Positions 45,949 through 58,635 of a stretch of DNA of 64,000 nucleotides are shown here, in pieces (within the stretch, counting starts at the first letter, position 1; each line of letters starts with the position of its first letter). This DNA is from Druceiella hillmani. Taxonomy: Eukaryota; Arthropoda; Insecta; Lepidoptera; Hepialidae. A program made the translations under genes and the position numbers. The notes under the pieces were generated by a model. That model was not told the origin of the DNA and searched no databases. It was given only the letters and a program-made list of their open reading frames with translations. The stretch covers positions 18,011,001 to 18,075,000 of the forward strand of contig JAYKKI010000006.1 of assembly GCA_039881145.1 (NCBI GenBank). Direction: 5' to 3'.

Positions 45949-48630
45949 TTAATTCTTCTTTAATTTACTACGAACAAACAATTTCTTTACAAAGTATTTA
46001 AAAATAATACAAATTGTTAAAACTATCATGAAGAATTTAAACCCTACGAATACTAAAATATCAAGCATAAAGTATTGATAGAAAGGGACAGAAAGAGCTC
46101 GCAGATGTTCTGTTCCACCATGACGTATCACGTACTCCGCCCACCAGACTGAGCGCTCCAGGGCATTCTCTGGATTATCCTCAAGCAGTTGGGAGAGACG
46201 TTTAATGCTGGAGCGATATCTATGAGGAATTTAATCTTTAAATTAAGCTCTATCTTGTAACTGAATAACCTAAATTAAGAAAAATATATTCGATGTATAT
46301 GTACGTATACATCACACAAACTGTCTCTGTTCTCACCACACAGATATTTTTTATTTTCTTGTTTTATATACACTATCAGTTCTATAGGATAAATTTCCAT
46401 TTAAATGTATATTTCACTTTTTTTAACGTAACAATCTTTTCTTTTCTTCTATTCTTAGTTTTGCCAATAAAATACTGTTAGGATGACATGAAATTGCTCA
46501 CTAAACTTTTTTACGCAGACTTATGTTGCAAAGGAGAATGATTATATTTGGAATATCTTGAAGTGAATAATCTCACCGATTAATTACTTAATTTAATGCA
46601 GATTATTTATTTAAATAATGAAATACTGCATTTAAAAAAAAAGAAAAATTGTTCCTTGAAAACAGAGTTGCGATTAAACATCTCGCATAGCTTATTAGAA
46701 GTCATACGGTCAAGAAATGGTAATAAAATGATCAAGAATTAATCAATATCCCTAATAATTTTCCATTCAGAAGAAAAATTTATATGTTTTTTAAGAAAAT
46801 TGTTAATAACGTTCATTTCATTTCGATACCTTGGTTAATTCTTCAGTATATCACATACAATAAGTACCGTATGTTATATTTGTATGCTTATAAATTCATT
46901 ATATCTGTGATTAAAATTGAAGGCAATAATAACGAAAAGAGCTAAATGGGCTTACTTGCTGTTTTCAGCAATTTCAAAAATAGCTTCCTCCAAAGATATT
47001 TTATCCAAAGTATCGATGTTGAGGCGTACTCCAATGTTAAAATAAATCATTTTCTTTACATTGAACTCTTGATCTCCCATGAATGGTATTCCGATTAAAG
47101 GAACTTTATTATGAATAGCTTCTTCGAAGGACTGTAGACCACCTTGAGTGATGAAAGCTTTAATATTTGGATGCCCTATAATTAAATATATTCAAAATTA
47201 CTTTTGTGTAATTAAAAATATTTCCTACAAGATATGTTTAATTATTTTTCAATTGTTTAATTTCAAATATTTTTATCAAATTTTTAAATCGTATATTTCA
47301 ATCGAAACCAAATGTTCCTTTCAAAAATATACCGCTAAATACAGTTTATTAACTTAAAAACTACTTCAATTGCTGTACTGTTTTTATTCTTCTAAAATGC
47401 ATCTACATGCTAACTGTTCTACAATTAGATTCTTTTTTCATCTTTTAACAATATCGTATGGTAAAATATCAGAGCATGTACTCACCCAACACATCATTCT
47501 GGGGCAACCATTTAGAAATGAACATATTCGGGGGTTTACCTGGCAGAGTATCGTTCTCAAACTTCCACAGGACGTTGTAGGGTAATTTACGAAACACTTC
47601 AATGAAAATGTTTATCTTGCTAATCGGTAAATCTTTTGACTTAAGATTAGACCCCAAACTCATATAGATAACACCTTTTACTGATTCATCCAAGAAACTT
47701 TTCAAGTCCTGTTATTCAAATATACTTTATCATTAATTTAGAAACCAACATTTTGGCTTTACTTATAACGAATAATATACACGTATACACTACCTCGGGT
47801 AATGGTTTTTTCGCTTTCACATGACTTCCGCCTATGTAAATGACAGCAGGAACGACGGGCCTTATTCCAGTCAATATGGGATGTGCGTTTATGAACAATA
47901 TCGACATTTGCCTCTGAGCTTCCTCCACTGTCGGTATGTCAGCACCGTAATGCTTTCTGGCGATTTGATTGAACTTATTGGAGTAAAACCAGTTATAATA
48001 TATCTGCACGAGATGTCCATAGACGCGGTCCAAACGCTGCCAGAAATTAAGTTGTCCCACGTGAAATGAGAACGTATCTGTGTACAAAATAGGATGAGTA
48101 GGATTTTCGATGGCTCCGAAGTCAGCTATCATTGCATATGCGGAGTTGATTCCAATCACCGGTGCTTTGAAGCGTGCCGCTGCGACATAGTTGATGGGAA
48201 TAAATCCCTCAACAAATATTAAATCAAAATGTTCCTCCTTGTTTTCTAGTATAGCCTTCATTTCCGGCACAGACATCTGTAAATCTACCAACTGCACTGA
48301 CATTTCTTTAAAAGTGGGGTATACAGCTAATGGATTACTGTACTCCTCCCTCACATTTTCAGCTTTAAACATCTTTGAACTCAAATTGTAAGAAATGTCA
48401 TGGACATCGATTTCGGTTATATTTTCATATTTTTTGCCCTTATAGTGGACAGGATCTGGCGTCAGTACTACAATTTCATGTCCTCGTTTAGCCAATTCTT
48501 CCATGACAGCCCGGTAGACCACCTGATGACTTAAAGATGGAGTCGGAAACAATCCTAAAATTCTTGCAGCCAGGCCTGGTTTCCATGCGTATGTGACAGC
48601 CAGGAATAATGTTATTGTGTAAAACCGCAT
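45949..48630 (-). CDS. UDP-glycosyltransferase gene C, UGT33-like
   Basis: Exons (minus): 48630-47794, 47708-47486, 47175-46956, 46219-45949; 516 residues with introns of 85, 310 and 736 bases, all GT-AG. Start chosen at the Met that begins the signal peptide (residues 1-21). Catalytic-type His35 lies in SLSHQ, Glu in FVEGF. Exon 2 has GVIYMSLGSNLKSKDLP; exon 3 the signature GHPNIKAFITQGGLQSFEEA and GIPFMGDQ. Exon 4 encodes WWAEYVIRHGGTEHL, a membrane helix and a KLKKN tail (KXKXX-type retrieval signal). It differs from B by conservative changes spread along exon 1, consistent with tandem duplication. Its upstream region lacks the GATA-containing block seen at A, B and D, so expression may differ. 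Intact. Confidence 0.93.
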
Positions 48631-48940
48631 TATAGAACTGTGAAGAAGCTAAACAATTTTTAACATAGATATTATTGAATAAGGCAGACCGAAGCGAATC
48701 GGGTCATATTATATTAGAATTAGAAAATCGTATTTCTTCGTTATTCATTTCATTTTTTAGGTCAAAATTAAAATCAACATTTATTCAGTTCAGAACACGA
48801 ATTTAAAATAATTCTTCCTTTAAAAACCAAAACAATAAAAATATCCAATTATCTTAAATTCCCGGGCTGATCGGATCATAAGCATCCTAAAAATAAAATT
48901 AGAATAGAGTTATAAATAAAACTAATTAACATATATACTA
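48631..48940 (-). other. Upstream region of UGT gene C
   Basis: On the minus strand an AATATAATATG stretch near 48707-48717 could act as a TATA element. The block shared by A, B and D is not seen. Confidence 0.35.
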
Positions 48941-49036
48941 ATATTGAAAATATTTGGCGTCAATTTTGTAGAAATTAATTATTCACAATTAAATGAAACT
49001 ACGTGATGTAGTATTATTTCTACTTTCTTTAAGTTG
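48941..49036 (-). repeat. Short dispersed repeat, truncated copy
   Basis: Starts with 'attgaaaatatttggcgtcaattttgtag', then 'attcacaattaaatgaaactacgtgatg' and stops after 'ctttaagtt', before the hammerhead-like part. It is the reverse terminus of the family found at 5175, 51891 and 57227. Confidence 0.75.
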
Positions 49037-51876
49037 TTTCTTAAGGATTCTCATGGTATTATTTCTTATACTCATTGCATTCAATCCCTTCATCTGAGCC
49101 GAAAAATAAATCTTTTGAACAGTAAGTGCAATATCATTCTTTTGACGATAACTGACTTTGAATGTTTATCCCAAGCTTTATTTATTTTTATTTTCTAGAT
49201 TTAATTTTTATGTTGGCCTTGCCTTCTTCCCTATTTTAACTCCTAGGTTTTGCTTGTTTAAATCGGACCCTGTTTTTTCTTTTTTTTTATGAGAAGGTTA
49301 GTTTCATTATGAGGTGATGGAAAATACAAGATGTGTTTTAAAATGTTTCCACGTTTATGGCTGAGGTCTCCAAAAATAATAAAGAATATCTTTTATAACG
49401 TTTTAAACTCCGTTACTGATGTATGGTTTTGCATTATCAGTCTGTTATGAATTTGTCAATGGTAGTACAATGACCAGATATTATTTATTGACAAAATATT
49501 TTGAATTTAAATCTTGAAATATGTTATCCTCTATATTTTTGAGGTTTAGTATTCAACTGGCGTTGAACAATTCTTGTTATTTTTTTAAACTTTCTGAAGC
49601 GTTTCCAACAGTGCCGGCCAGGTGCCATATTTATTTGAATAATCCTCCATAAACGAGCTCTATTGTTCCCTTATTTGAATATGAATGTTGACATTCTTTA
49701 GCTTGCTAGTGATATTAGAAATGGCAAATTTATTAGTCAGATGATTATAGTGTCTATGATATTTGTGATGGAAATATAATAAGTTCAATTCCTGAAAAGT
49801 CACACAAGCCTACCAATACATTAATATTTGCAAATATTTTTCTCACTTATTCAACTTTCTTATATAAATATTAAACTTTCTTAGTTATTTAATCTTTTTC
49901 GTTCTCAATAACATCAGTCCTGTCCCAGACACCAAAATTAAAAATACATTAAAATTGACTACTGGTAATGTGAACTATCCTGCGGCAATGGTGCAAGCAG
50001 TTATATTTACACTTTGTCATTTGCCATGCTAGCAACATCTTTACATACTTTCTGCACGACCACACTGGAAGAATGACTATTAAGTGACAAGACAATTTCG
50101 TTCACATTACAGACTCATTAACGTCCTTCTCTCATATTGTTGTTTTATAAAATTTTGCCAATTTTACCTTTTCTATTTCAAAAACCCTGGCTCCAGACAG
50201 ACTTTCCAGCTTACGATTAATAAATTATCATTGTTTTTCCTGAACTGATGAACTAGTCCCCTCAGATCATCCTTGCCTTTTACTGAAATTATGTTTTATG
50301 TTATTTCAGTCCGCAAAATCAATGGCGTACTTTCATGCTACCTTTAGTGTTATTCATGATCCACGATTGGTTAATCTCCTAAGCTGTCAGAGAACTTTGT
50401 ATTTGCCTTCATTCATTGTTTTTTATTCAACCTCGTTGCTTTATAGCTTCACAAGATAAATGTATCCTTCCTCGTTTGCTTGTGAACAATATAGCGCATA
50501 TATTTGCAACCATAGTAATTTCTTTAGTCAGGACTTTAACTGCATTCACCAGCATTTTTTTCCAGGATGCAATTGCACTTGATCCGCCTTATTTTTGTCC
50601 TTGAATAAGTGACTATAAATAAGAAATAATCATTAAATATAAAACAGTCATCCCAATTGCCCCAAAAGATTGAATTCGATTGGCCCCACAACCAAGACTC
50701 ATAAAAAATATTTTGACATAAATAACCTTTAAAAATACACTTAAAAGACAAATATATTTTAATTTTATAAGCGTGATTAATTATACGATTAAATAGCATT
50801 GACATTTCTAATATCATACCTTACGTTTGGCCCAAAATCTAAACACATTTTAATATCCGAGTCACTAGTGAGCATCGCCTATATTGGCATGATAAAAAAC
50901 TAGTTTTAGGAACTATTGCTATATGGAAATATTTATATAATAAATATATAGATGATAGATATAGATAGATATATGCTATAAACATTTCGTGTTTACATTC
51001 TTTCCTGCTTTGGCCGAACGAAACAATTTCGTGGTTCACTTTTAATTGTACAAATACTATTTCCATTTACAAGTGGGAGAGAGCTTAGGTTCGATAATGG
51101 TTTATAATGGTTCAAATAATAATTTGTTTTTTTTTATTATATTAATAAACTATTGTAAATTACTAAGAAAGTAAACAGGCACTATACGTGTTAATCCTTT
51201 TCATTCTCAGTAACATCATCCCTACATATATCCCTATCTCGTATACCGTTAAACTAACAACCGGTGATATGAACTATCCCACATAATTATTAAAATATTT
51301 TTAGGATGAAACGTTTGATCTAAAAAATTACAGATTTTGCCATGTTTTAATTATTAAAAATATAAGAAACTTATGGCGACCATACCATTGGATGCGGTTT
51401 TTTGTTTAATGTTTACACATAAATATCATCTATTTATTCATACTGTTCAGGCTCGGGACAGTCAAAATGAAACACACTATTTAATAATAGGATTTTAGTT
51501 TAAGTTGGTATCTGCGATAACATATTTCAAAATGTAATTCATATTCTAGCGTATTTAGAAATTTGTTTAGCTATTAAATGAGCTATTATTATCAAAATAC
51601 TTTTTAGTTCTGCACTTGCTTTTTAAATTCACTTACAATTTTACTCAGAATTATCACTAAGCTACTTTTGATGAAGTCTGTCGAAAATCTTTCCTAATTC
51701 GTTCTTCGAATTAGGAAAGATTTTCCAAATTAAGCCCAATGCACCTAAAACGTTAGTGCTAACCTAGATATTTTTACAAATAAAAAAGTAAAATGATCAA
51801 TAAAAAAAAATCTTCAGTATTTTTTATCGAAACACATAACAGGAATTTAATTAAAATTTAAAACGTTTACAGTAAT
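49037..51876. other. Intergenic with unidentified duplicated segment
   Basis: No gene recognised. Two diverged copies of an approximately 100-bp segment occur at 49886-49990 and 51185-51285; read on the minus strand both end in the same ENEKD-stop string, so they may be ends of an unknown element. Hairpin at 51683-51725. Confidence 0.5.
51683..51725. repeat. Short hairpin, 19-nt perfect arms
   Basis: GAAAATCTTTCCTAATTCG, 5-base loop, exact complement. Confidence 0.96.
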
Positions 51877-52072
51877 ATTAACTGTACACTTCATTTTTAT
51901 TCACAACTAAATGAAACTACTAGGAAAGAAACGACCTAAGTCGTGGTTATGTATTTAAATAAAGTAGAAATAATACTACATCACGTAGTTTCATTTAGTT
52001 GTGAATAAAAATTAAGTGATAATGAATTTCTACAAAACTAATTCCATAAATATTCAAAATTAACTGTACACT
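51877..52072 (+). mobile_element. Short dispersed repeat with 14-bp target duplication
   Basis: ATTAACTGTACACT at 51877-51890 is repeated exactly at 52059-52072. The 168-bp insert begins with TTCACAACTAAATGAAACT-type sequence, inverted near 51990-52007, contains 'gacctaagtcgtgg' from the hammerhead-like part but lacks the core, and ends with the family terminus 'gaatttctacaaaactaattcc...'. A long duplication points to retroposition. Confidence 0.8.
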
Positions 52073-52240
52073 AAAACAATATATTTCAAATAATTTAAAA
52101 TATGTAATGTACAGATCGAATTAAATTTAAAATTTAAAAAAAAAATTTTTTTCCAAAAATAAACAAAATCGTAAATAATAATGTTTAAACATTATTATAT
52201 ACGGCAAAAAAGGGTGTCAAAGCTGTATGCAAACAATGAA

Positions 52241-52435
52241 CCCCGCTATTCCAAACCGAAAGAACAAAATAACAGGGCAAATTAAAACTAAAGTAAAGAA
52301 CCGCTCTACTTCAAACCGAACAAACGATATAGCAAGTCGAATTATAACTAAAATAGTGAAGCACGCAATTACCAACTGAATGAACGAAACAGCAGACTAC
52401 AAATAAAAATTAAAATAGTGGAGCAACGAAATAAG
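52241..52435. repeat. Degenerate tandem repeat, about 61-bp unit, 3 copies
   Basis: Units begin near 52241, 52301 and 52363, each with 'gc..t.ccaaaccgaa.gaacgaaa.agca', then 'aa.taaaactaaaatagtgaa'. A fourth unit starts and stops near 52430. Confidence 0.7.
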
Positions 52436-55242
52436 TAATTATGAAACACTAATTTATGAAACACTATACATTATTTCTTACTGCCTTTTTTTCTCTGTTA
52501 CACCACGCCTTGTAACACACCACAGAGCATTGTACAAAAGAGAGAATTTTCGTAAAGTGGTTCGCACTTTATAACTATTTTTTTTGTGATTATATAAATA
52601 GTGTAAATTTCTATTTTAACATAGCATGTTAAATATAAAATAAACAGCATGGTATAATAATATATTTATATTAAATGTTATACTTCGTCGCACACAATAC
52701 TCTGTACATTTCTATAAAAAACGAACAGAATATTGTGTATGACGGGAGGACCGGGAGAAAAAAATAAGTTAGCGTTAGTTAGATGCGTTCTGTGTTACAC
52801 GATACTTCAAATATTAACGATATTCTTATTTTGATTTAATTCACCCGGCGATCCAATTCATCTTCTACTGCACAAACAAAGCAATTAACAAGGATAAGCT
52901 CCCCGTCACTAATTAATCTTCAATCAAATATTTTATTAATTTACGTCAAGTCATTAAGGTAAAGATAATTCGTCTTAACTTCAAATAATATTATAAATTG
53001 TCGATCTTAAGATATAAACACCTAATATTACCTGTGAAATGTAAATACGATTCGACGCGATAATTCAACTTTGCAATCAATAATTTTGGCTCCTATCCCT
53101 TGGTGGCTTCTCTCGATATTTCCATAAAATGTCGAGTCTTTACGGCAAAAAACTGACTCGATTATTTAGTCCTGTGTTGTTTTCTATAGTTTGATGTTGT
53201 ATCACGACGCCTTACACAATATTACTTGATTTGCATTGATCTTGCATTTTATATAATATATTTGCCCTTAAGAAGTAGATATAAAGCAGAAAAAACTTAC
53301 ATACTGCACTTATTTTAGAAACGCAGCAAGAATAATAAGTCACCAACTCTACAGACAGTTCCCGTGTTATAGACGCCTGAGTGAGACAGACTATGCAATT
53401 CAAGGTCGCACGTGGAGCGAGTTCAAGAGCAGACATTGAACTAACCGAAGTTAACAAAATATACTCGTACTGTTCTTCTCTGATATTACACGTAATATTT
53501 GTCAGTTAAGTTTTTCCCTTATATTATAAATTTGAATAATCATAAAGGTACAAATCTATGGAGATGCTATTAAACCTCTTATGTTAAAACCTAACTTCCC
53601 ACTAAAATGTGTGAAGTGGAGTCGAGAAATACAGAGACAAACAGGATGGATACTACGTACAGCAACTCATATAAAAAGTAACATATAAAAGTATAAAAAA
53701 TACCAACCTATAGTAAAAGCGCCTTGAGTGATTATTATTAATGCCCATAGATGGCGCAATCTCTTACACTCTTTTGCTCATAGATGGCGTTGTCAAAGAA
53801 AAAGTAATGTTTATTTTTATAAATTTATTTATTAAGACTTTTATAACAAAAATATTTCACGAAATAAATTAGAAATGACAATACTTACAATTTAATTATG
53901 GTATTAAAATAAAGTTACAATTCAAGAAAATATAAATAACTTCGAAAATGCAGTTGTAAATAGGCATCAGCGTTCTGCGAGTAGCTTCTAATATCACAAG
54001 GTGGTAATTGCATATACAAGTATGGGCTGATACATATGTATGACTTGATACATAAGAAAACAAACAAAAAATATCCAAAGGCAGATATAATTATATAAAT
54101 ATTGTGTGATCTATTAATGGATAAGAATGTTTTCAAACTTTTGATAAAATCCCGCACTTAGCCAACAATACATAACAAAGTGATTTCAAAAAAAAATTAA
54201 GGAAGAGGTAATGGTTAATAAGTTAAGGATTTGGCATATAATTCAATAAAAAACATAATGTATTAAAATTACATATACATATTGATGTGGCTACTATTTG
54301 CCACTATCATTGGAAAAGCTTGAAAGAGACCGATACAACCAAAAAGGCATTTTTTCATCGATTTTCAAACTTGACATATTTTTTCTGGAAAGACCGTATC
54401 CAACGTTGCTCCAACTCTAGCCACACCAATATATACAAAATAAAAAACTCTAAATCAAAATTGATTATTGTCTTATATGATCATATAATAGTTCCAAATC
54501 CAATTGGTACAGGACATATTTTATTGTACTGTGAATTTCGTCCCAAAAGGACTATATATTTTATAAATTTTTGAAAAATCACATTGAAATTATTGGGATA
54601 ATTTCATGATGAAAATAATTTAGTCAAATTATATTTTTTTCCATTTTCCACTATGGTTGTAATAACTTAAAAGACATTTAATTAACAAACTTACAAAATC
54701 AATTTTAGTTGACAACTGTGACAATAATTTCTAACACAAATTCAATACATATATACCCAGACATGAGAGCTCCTTTTCATCAAGTCATTGTCACATAATC
54801 TGATAATAAACAACATTACCTTCAATAACAATATACTAAATATAATCTTCAACACAATAACTAATTTAGTTGAACTTAGTTAATCTACGAGTCAGTAACG
54901 TTTCATACACTGATCAAAGATTATGATTAATTTATCAATACATGATATATTGTTTTTACATTCGTATCATTTTGAAATATAATCCGTTCTTCAAAATATT
55001 ACAAGAGTTAATACTAATACGTATTAAAATTTTTTCTTTCCATCTTTCCATCATATTAGAATGTTTCCCAATGTCGCAATAAACCATTATTATATTTCAA
55101 ATTTTTTGCAACGTCAAATTATAATTTACATTGTCATTTGAAATATGATCTGGAATATGATATAATAAGCAATAAGGGCAAAACCCACTGACTTTCGGTT
55201 ATTGGTACCGAGAAATGTTTAATGAAATTACGTCTACGAACA

Positions 55243-55291
<49 letters not shown>

Positions 55292-55418
55292 CCTCCCACT
55301 GGGGACAACATATTCTCTGTTTAACGACTTTCGCCAATAATAATACATATTTACTTAATAAGTTACAATTAACTATTTTATATCATGTAGAAGCATAGGG
55401 TAATAATGAAATTAAAAT
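52436..55418. other. Intergenic, no gene seen
   Basis: Includes an imperfect hairpin at 52686-52744 (18 of 22 paired), two close copies of 'catagatggcg' near 53745-53780, and a poly-A plus AT microsatellite near 55240-55290. The plus-strand frame at 54287-54574 (95 codons) matches no family I know. Confidence 0.55.
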
Positions 55419-56716
55419 TAAAATCAACCGAAGTACATAATATTAAGGCTACTAAAAATAATATACGGAATGACCCATTTGTAGTGGATCAACGTTTTTT
55501 TGGCATAAAGAATAATTTAAAACTAATATTTGTTTCGCGAAAATCAGTAGTTTAGAAGTTATGATTTTTTAGTTTTTTTTCTGAAAATATCCCTGCTTAG
55601 TCCCATAAGTGACTCTAATTGGTTTACTATTCCACTAAACCGAATGAACTTTGGTATGGAAGTACAGACCACGTGTAGCTACTAGCATTCAATGTGTAGT
55701 TCTTAAGTTTATTCCTACATTGTACTATTGTTTTAGAATGTTTTGTTAAGTTTAGTTTAATTTACATAAAAACAGATCAAGCTTTAAGACCTTGAAAACT
55801 AACATATGGTTTCGTAATAATCCTTTGCCAATTACAATGTCAGAAATTAACATTATATGCACAAAGTCACTAAAAACAAAACTGTACTAATTGACTTTCT
55901 TCCAAAAATTAAAATTTATCTCAAAAAAGTAGCATTAGTTTAACTCAAATTTACATTATTCGCAACTCACTCACAAGAAAATCAGTTAAAAACGTTACTT
56001 TGCAGCAGTACGCACAAACGACCAACAACAAATGACTGTTTAGTTCGAATGAAGAGCGTCCCCCCCCCCCCCGAGAGGAAGGGACTAGTCAAAAGCTTTT
56101 ATACAATAACAAAAGCTTGTTACCAGTCTCTCTCCTACACGAGAATAAAACAACAAAAGCTCTTTGTAAGCAAATTAGTACAATTTTGTTTTTAGTGACT
56201 TTGTGCACATAATGTTAATTTCTGAAGACGTTGTAATTACTACATTATTCCAATTTTATGCCTACATAATTACAATACCTTATGGTAGTTTTTAAGGCCA
56301 TTGGCAAACCGCCAGTAGTACATTTTTTCATAGTGATTTTTTTGAAGATTTAACAGTTTTTATGTAAATTAAACTAAACTTATCAAAAATTTCAAAAACA
56401 ATAGTACAATGTGGGAATAAACTTAAGAACTACACATTAAATGCTAGCTACATGTGGTCTATATTTTCATACCAAAGTTCATTCGATTTAGTGGAATAGT
56501 AAACCGACTAGAGTCATTTATGGGACTAAATAGGGGAATTCTCAGAAAAAAACTAAAAAATCATAACTTCTAAACTATTGATTTTCGCGGAACCAATATT
56601 ATTTTCAAATGATTCTTTATGACAAACAAAATTTTGGTCCACTACAAATGGGTCATTCTGTATATTATTTTTAGTAGCTTTAATTTTTCGGTTAATGTAT
56701 TTCGGTTGATTTTGGC
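55419..56716. repeat. Long inverted-repeat (foldback-type) element
   Basis: The left arm (55419 to about 55900) and right arm (about 56160 to 56716) are complementary with moderate divergence: AAAATCAACCGAA on the outside, AATGACCCATTTGTAGT, CATAACTTCTAAACTA (complement), and innermost TAGTACA.TTTTGTTTTTAG. The centre (55900-56160) includes a run of 13 C. No transposase is present, so it would be non-autonomous. Confidence 0.82.
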
Positions 56717-57039
56717 AATTAGTGCTGTAAAATATCAAAGGTCGTTAATTTTTCACATAAAAGAAAAACGATACAAAATATGAATTATTAATTGATTAAA
56801 ATTGCCAATTTACGTTCAAGTTGAGCTAAATTGTTGGATATATGCTAATATGAAAAGTGCAAATGAGGTTTAAAATAGCTAATAGTGAATAGAAAATATA
56901 CATGTGTATCAATTCATATTGAATATAAAGTTAACCAATTTTCAACCATCGATGATCAAATAATTCATAAGTGTATTCCTAAAGTGTTCAATGGAGCAGA
57001 ACAAAATAAAAAGATTTTACGTCACTCTCAATATCATCA

Positions 57040-57200
57040 CTAGATTAGTTTATGTGACTAAATCGGAGAATTTCCAGAAAAAAAACCTAAAAAAGTAATA
57101 ACTTCTAAACTATTAATTTTCACGGAACTAAGGTTCTTTTTAACTGATTCTTTATGACGTCCCCTATACCAAAAAATTTGGACCAATATAAATGTGACAT
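57040..57200 (+). repeat. Diverged partial third copy of the foldback arm
   Basis: 'ggagaatttccagaaaaaa...aataacttctaaactattaattttcacgg' and 'gattctttatgac' match the right arm at 56530-56660 in the same orientation. Confidence 0.7.
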
Positions 57201-57213
57201 CTGTATATATATC

Positions 57214-57393
57214 AAAAATAACTATTGACAATTAAATGAAACTACGTGATGTAGTATTATTTCTACTTTCTTTAAGTTCTTTACCACGACCTAGGTTTCG
57301 TTGTATTACAACATCTTCAGGTGGAATATTAGCAAAGGTCCAATAATGAATTTCTACAAAATTAACGCCAAATATATTCAAAAAATAACTATT
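57214..57393 (-). mobile_element. Short dispersed repeat with 13-bp target duplication
   Basis: AAAAATAACTATT at 57214-57226 is repeated at 57381-57393. The 154-bp insert has the CAATTAAATGAAACTACG start, the full hammerhead-like part on the minus strand, and the terminus 'attaacgccaaatatattca'. It is the cleanest copy of the family in the window. Confidence 0.85.
57284..57324 (-). ncRNA. Hammerhead-ribozyme-like motif
   Basis: Minus strand: CCAC (57321-57324), CUGAAGA (57314-57320), one U, stem II GUUGU-AAU-ACAAC, GAA, stem III ACC-UA-GGU, C (57288), GUGG (57284-57287). All paired positions fit except the extra U before stem II. Confidence 0.5.
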
Positions 57394-58022
57394 ATACCGA
57401 CACAATCTATAAGCGTTAAAAATGAGGGCATTTTTATTTAAATGAATCACAGACATTACACAATAAACTGACCCTAACTTAACACTCGTGTGTTTTAAAA
57501 ATACACTTTATTTAAATATCATCGAGAGCACTGAAAATTTTATTTGTTTTAACAATGTTATGGCTAACTTAGTCTATGTAGATAAAATGTCAGTTATCTA
57601 AACTAAGATTGGTCAATTGCACTAATACTTTAACAACATCAAAACTGTTTAGTAACGAAAACAAAAAACATCTCAGTGGACCATCAAACAATTCGCTGTT
57701 TTGTGCCTTACTCAGTTCCGTAATGAATAACGGACAAAAACCCATGGAGTCCGTGGCTACGTTCGATTCGAGCTGACGTCACCCCGTTAGAAGATATGAA
57801 AACAGAATTATATTGTGCTTTGCACTATAAGGCTTGATCCGCACTATGTGGCAGAATACACTCTCGATTCGACAAAAACTCCTCACGTACACATTGCTGT
57901 TCAGGTTTATATAGTACTTCAGGCTGTTTTCTTCAATCTTAGAAATTACAATATAATTTAACTATTTATCTACATCTCTTGAAATTATTGATATAAATTA
58001 ACAAAATTCTAGATGAAAGTCC

Positions 58023-58066
58023 TGAAAAGAAAAATCTAGGCACCGGTATCTAGATTTTTCTTTTCA
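58023..58066. repeat. Short hairpin, 17-nt perfect arms
   Basis: TGAAAAGAAAAATCTAG, 10-base loop, exact complement. Confidence 0.95.
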
Positions 58067-58439
58067 AGTTTTTCAAATAAAATTTTACGATGAAAATACC
58101 GTGAAAAAATATTTTATTTATTATTTTTCTTAATATTAATAGAGACCTCTGTATTAAGCACTTGTTTGCACAGTTTCATGCACGTGGGTTTAAACATATA
58201 GAATTGTGAGGCTGTGACTGATGGATAGACGGATGAATATTTAAAAGAGTTTCTCTTTAGAACCCTAAAAAGATTTATATATTTGTATTGATTTTTCCTA
58301 TCTAATATTATGACAGCTTTTGGAATTCAGCTACGCAACTTAGCAGTACCCTATATTTATATTTATTTATTTATTTTTGTACTTTAATGTATCCAATTGA
58401 TATAAATGGCGGACTTATTGCTAGAAGAACAATCTCTTA

Positions 58440-58545
58440 CAGCCAACCTGAACACCAGTACAACCCCGCTCGACGAGCGGCCGGGAATCAAACCTGGGTG
58501 CCCGCGGTACGCCTATCAACCCAACACAACACGGTGATAACACAT
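58440..58545 (-). repeat. Possible tRNA-derived SINE fragment
   Basis: GC-rich island on the minus strand with GGTTTGATTCC (58484-58494), close to a Pol III B box, inside a T-arm-like context. No clear A box, no tail and no target duplication. Confidence 0.3.
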
Positions 58546-58635
58546 TTATATAAAATGAAACCGCTTTTATAATAAGAATTTGTTTAATTTTTTCTACATT
58601 ATAAATAAATTATAAATATTTCAGAGGGAGCGTTT

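Larger units (their letters stand above)
57394..58635. other. Intergenic 3' of UGT gene D
   Basis: No gene. Holds the hairpin at 58023-58066, a 'gtgactgatggatagacggatgaata' fragment near 58213 resembling the one near 29430, and a possible tRNA-derived SINE piece. Confidence 0.5.

Noticed and set aside
50416..51066. Short frames that might form a gene
   Set aside because: No motif or splice pattern links them; probably part of an unidentified decayed repeat.
53740..53790. Two 'catagatggcg' copies as a CRISPR-like or regulatory repeat
   Set aside because: Only two copies, and this short motif is common in insect genomes; no spacer structure.
54287..54574. 95-codon plus-strand frame
   Set aside because: No homology, no neighbouring exon and composition like chance AT-rich frames; kept only as a note.
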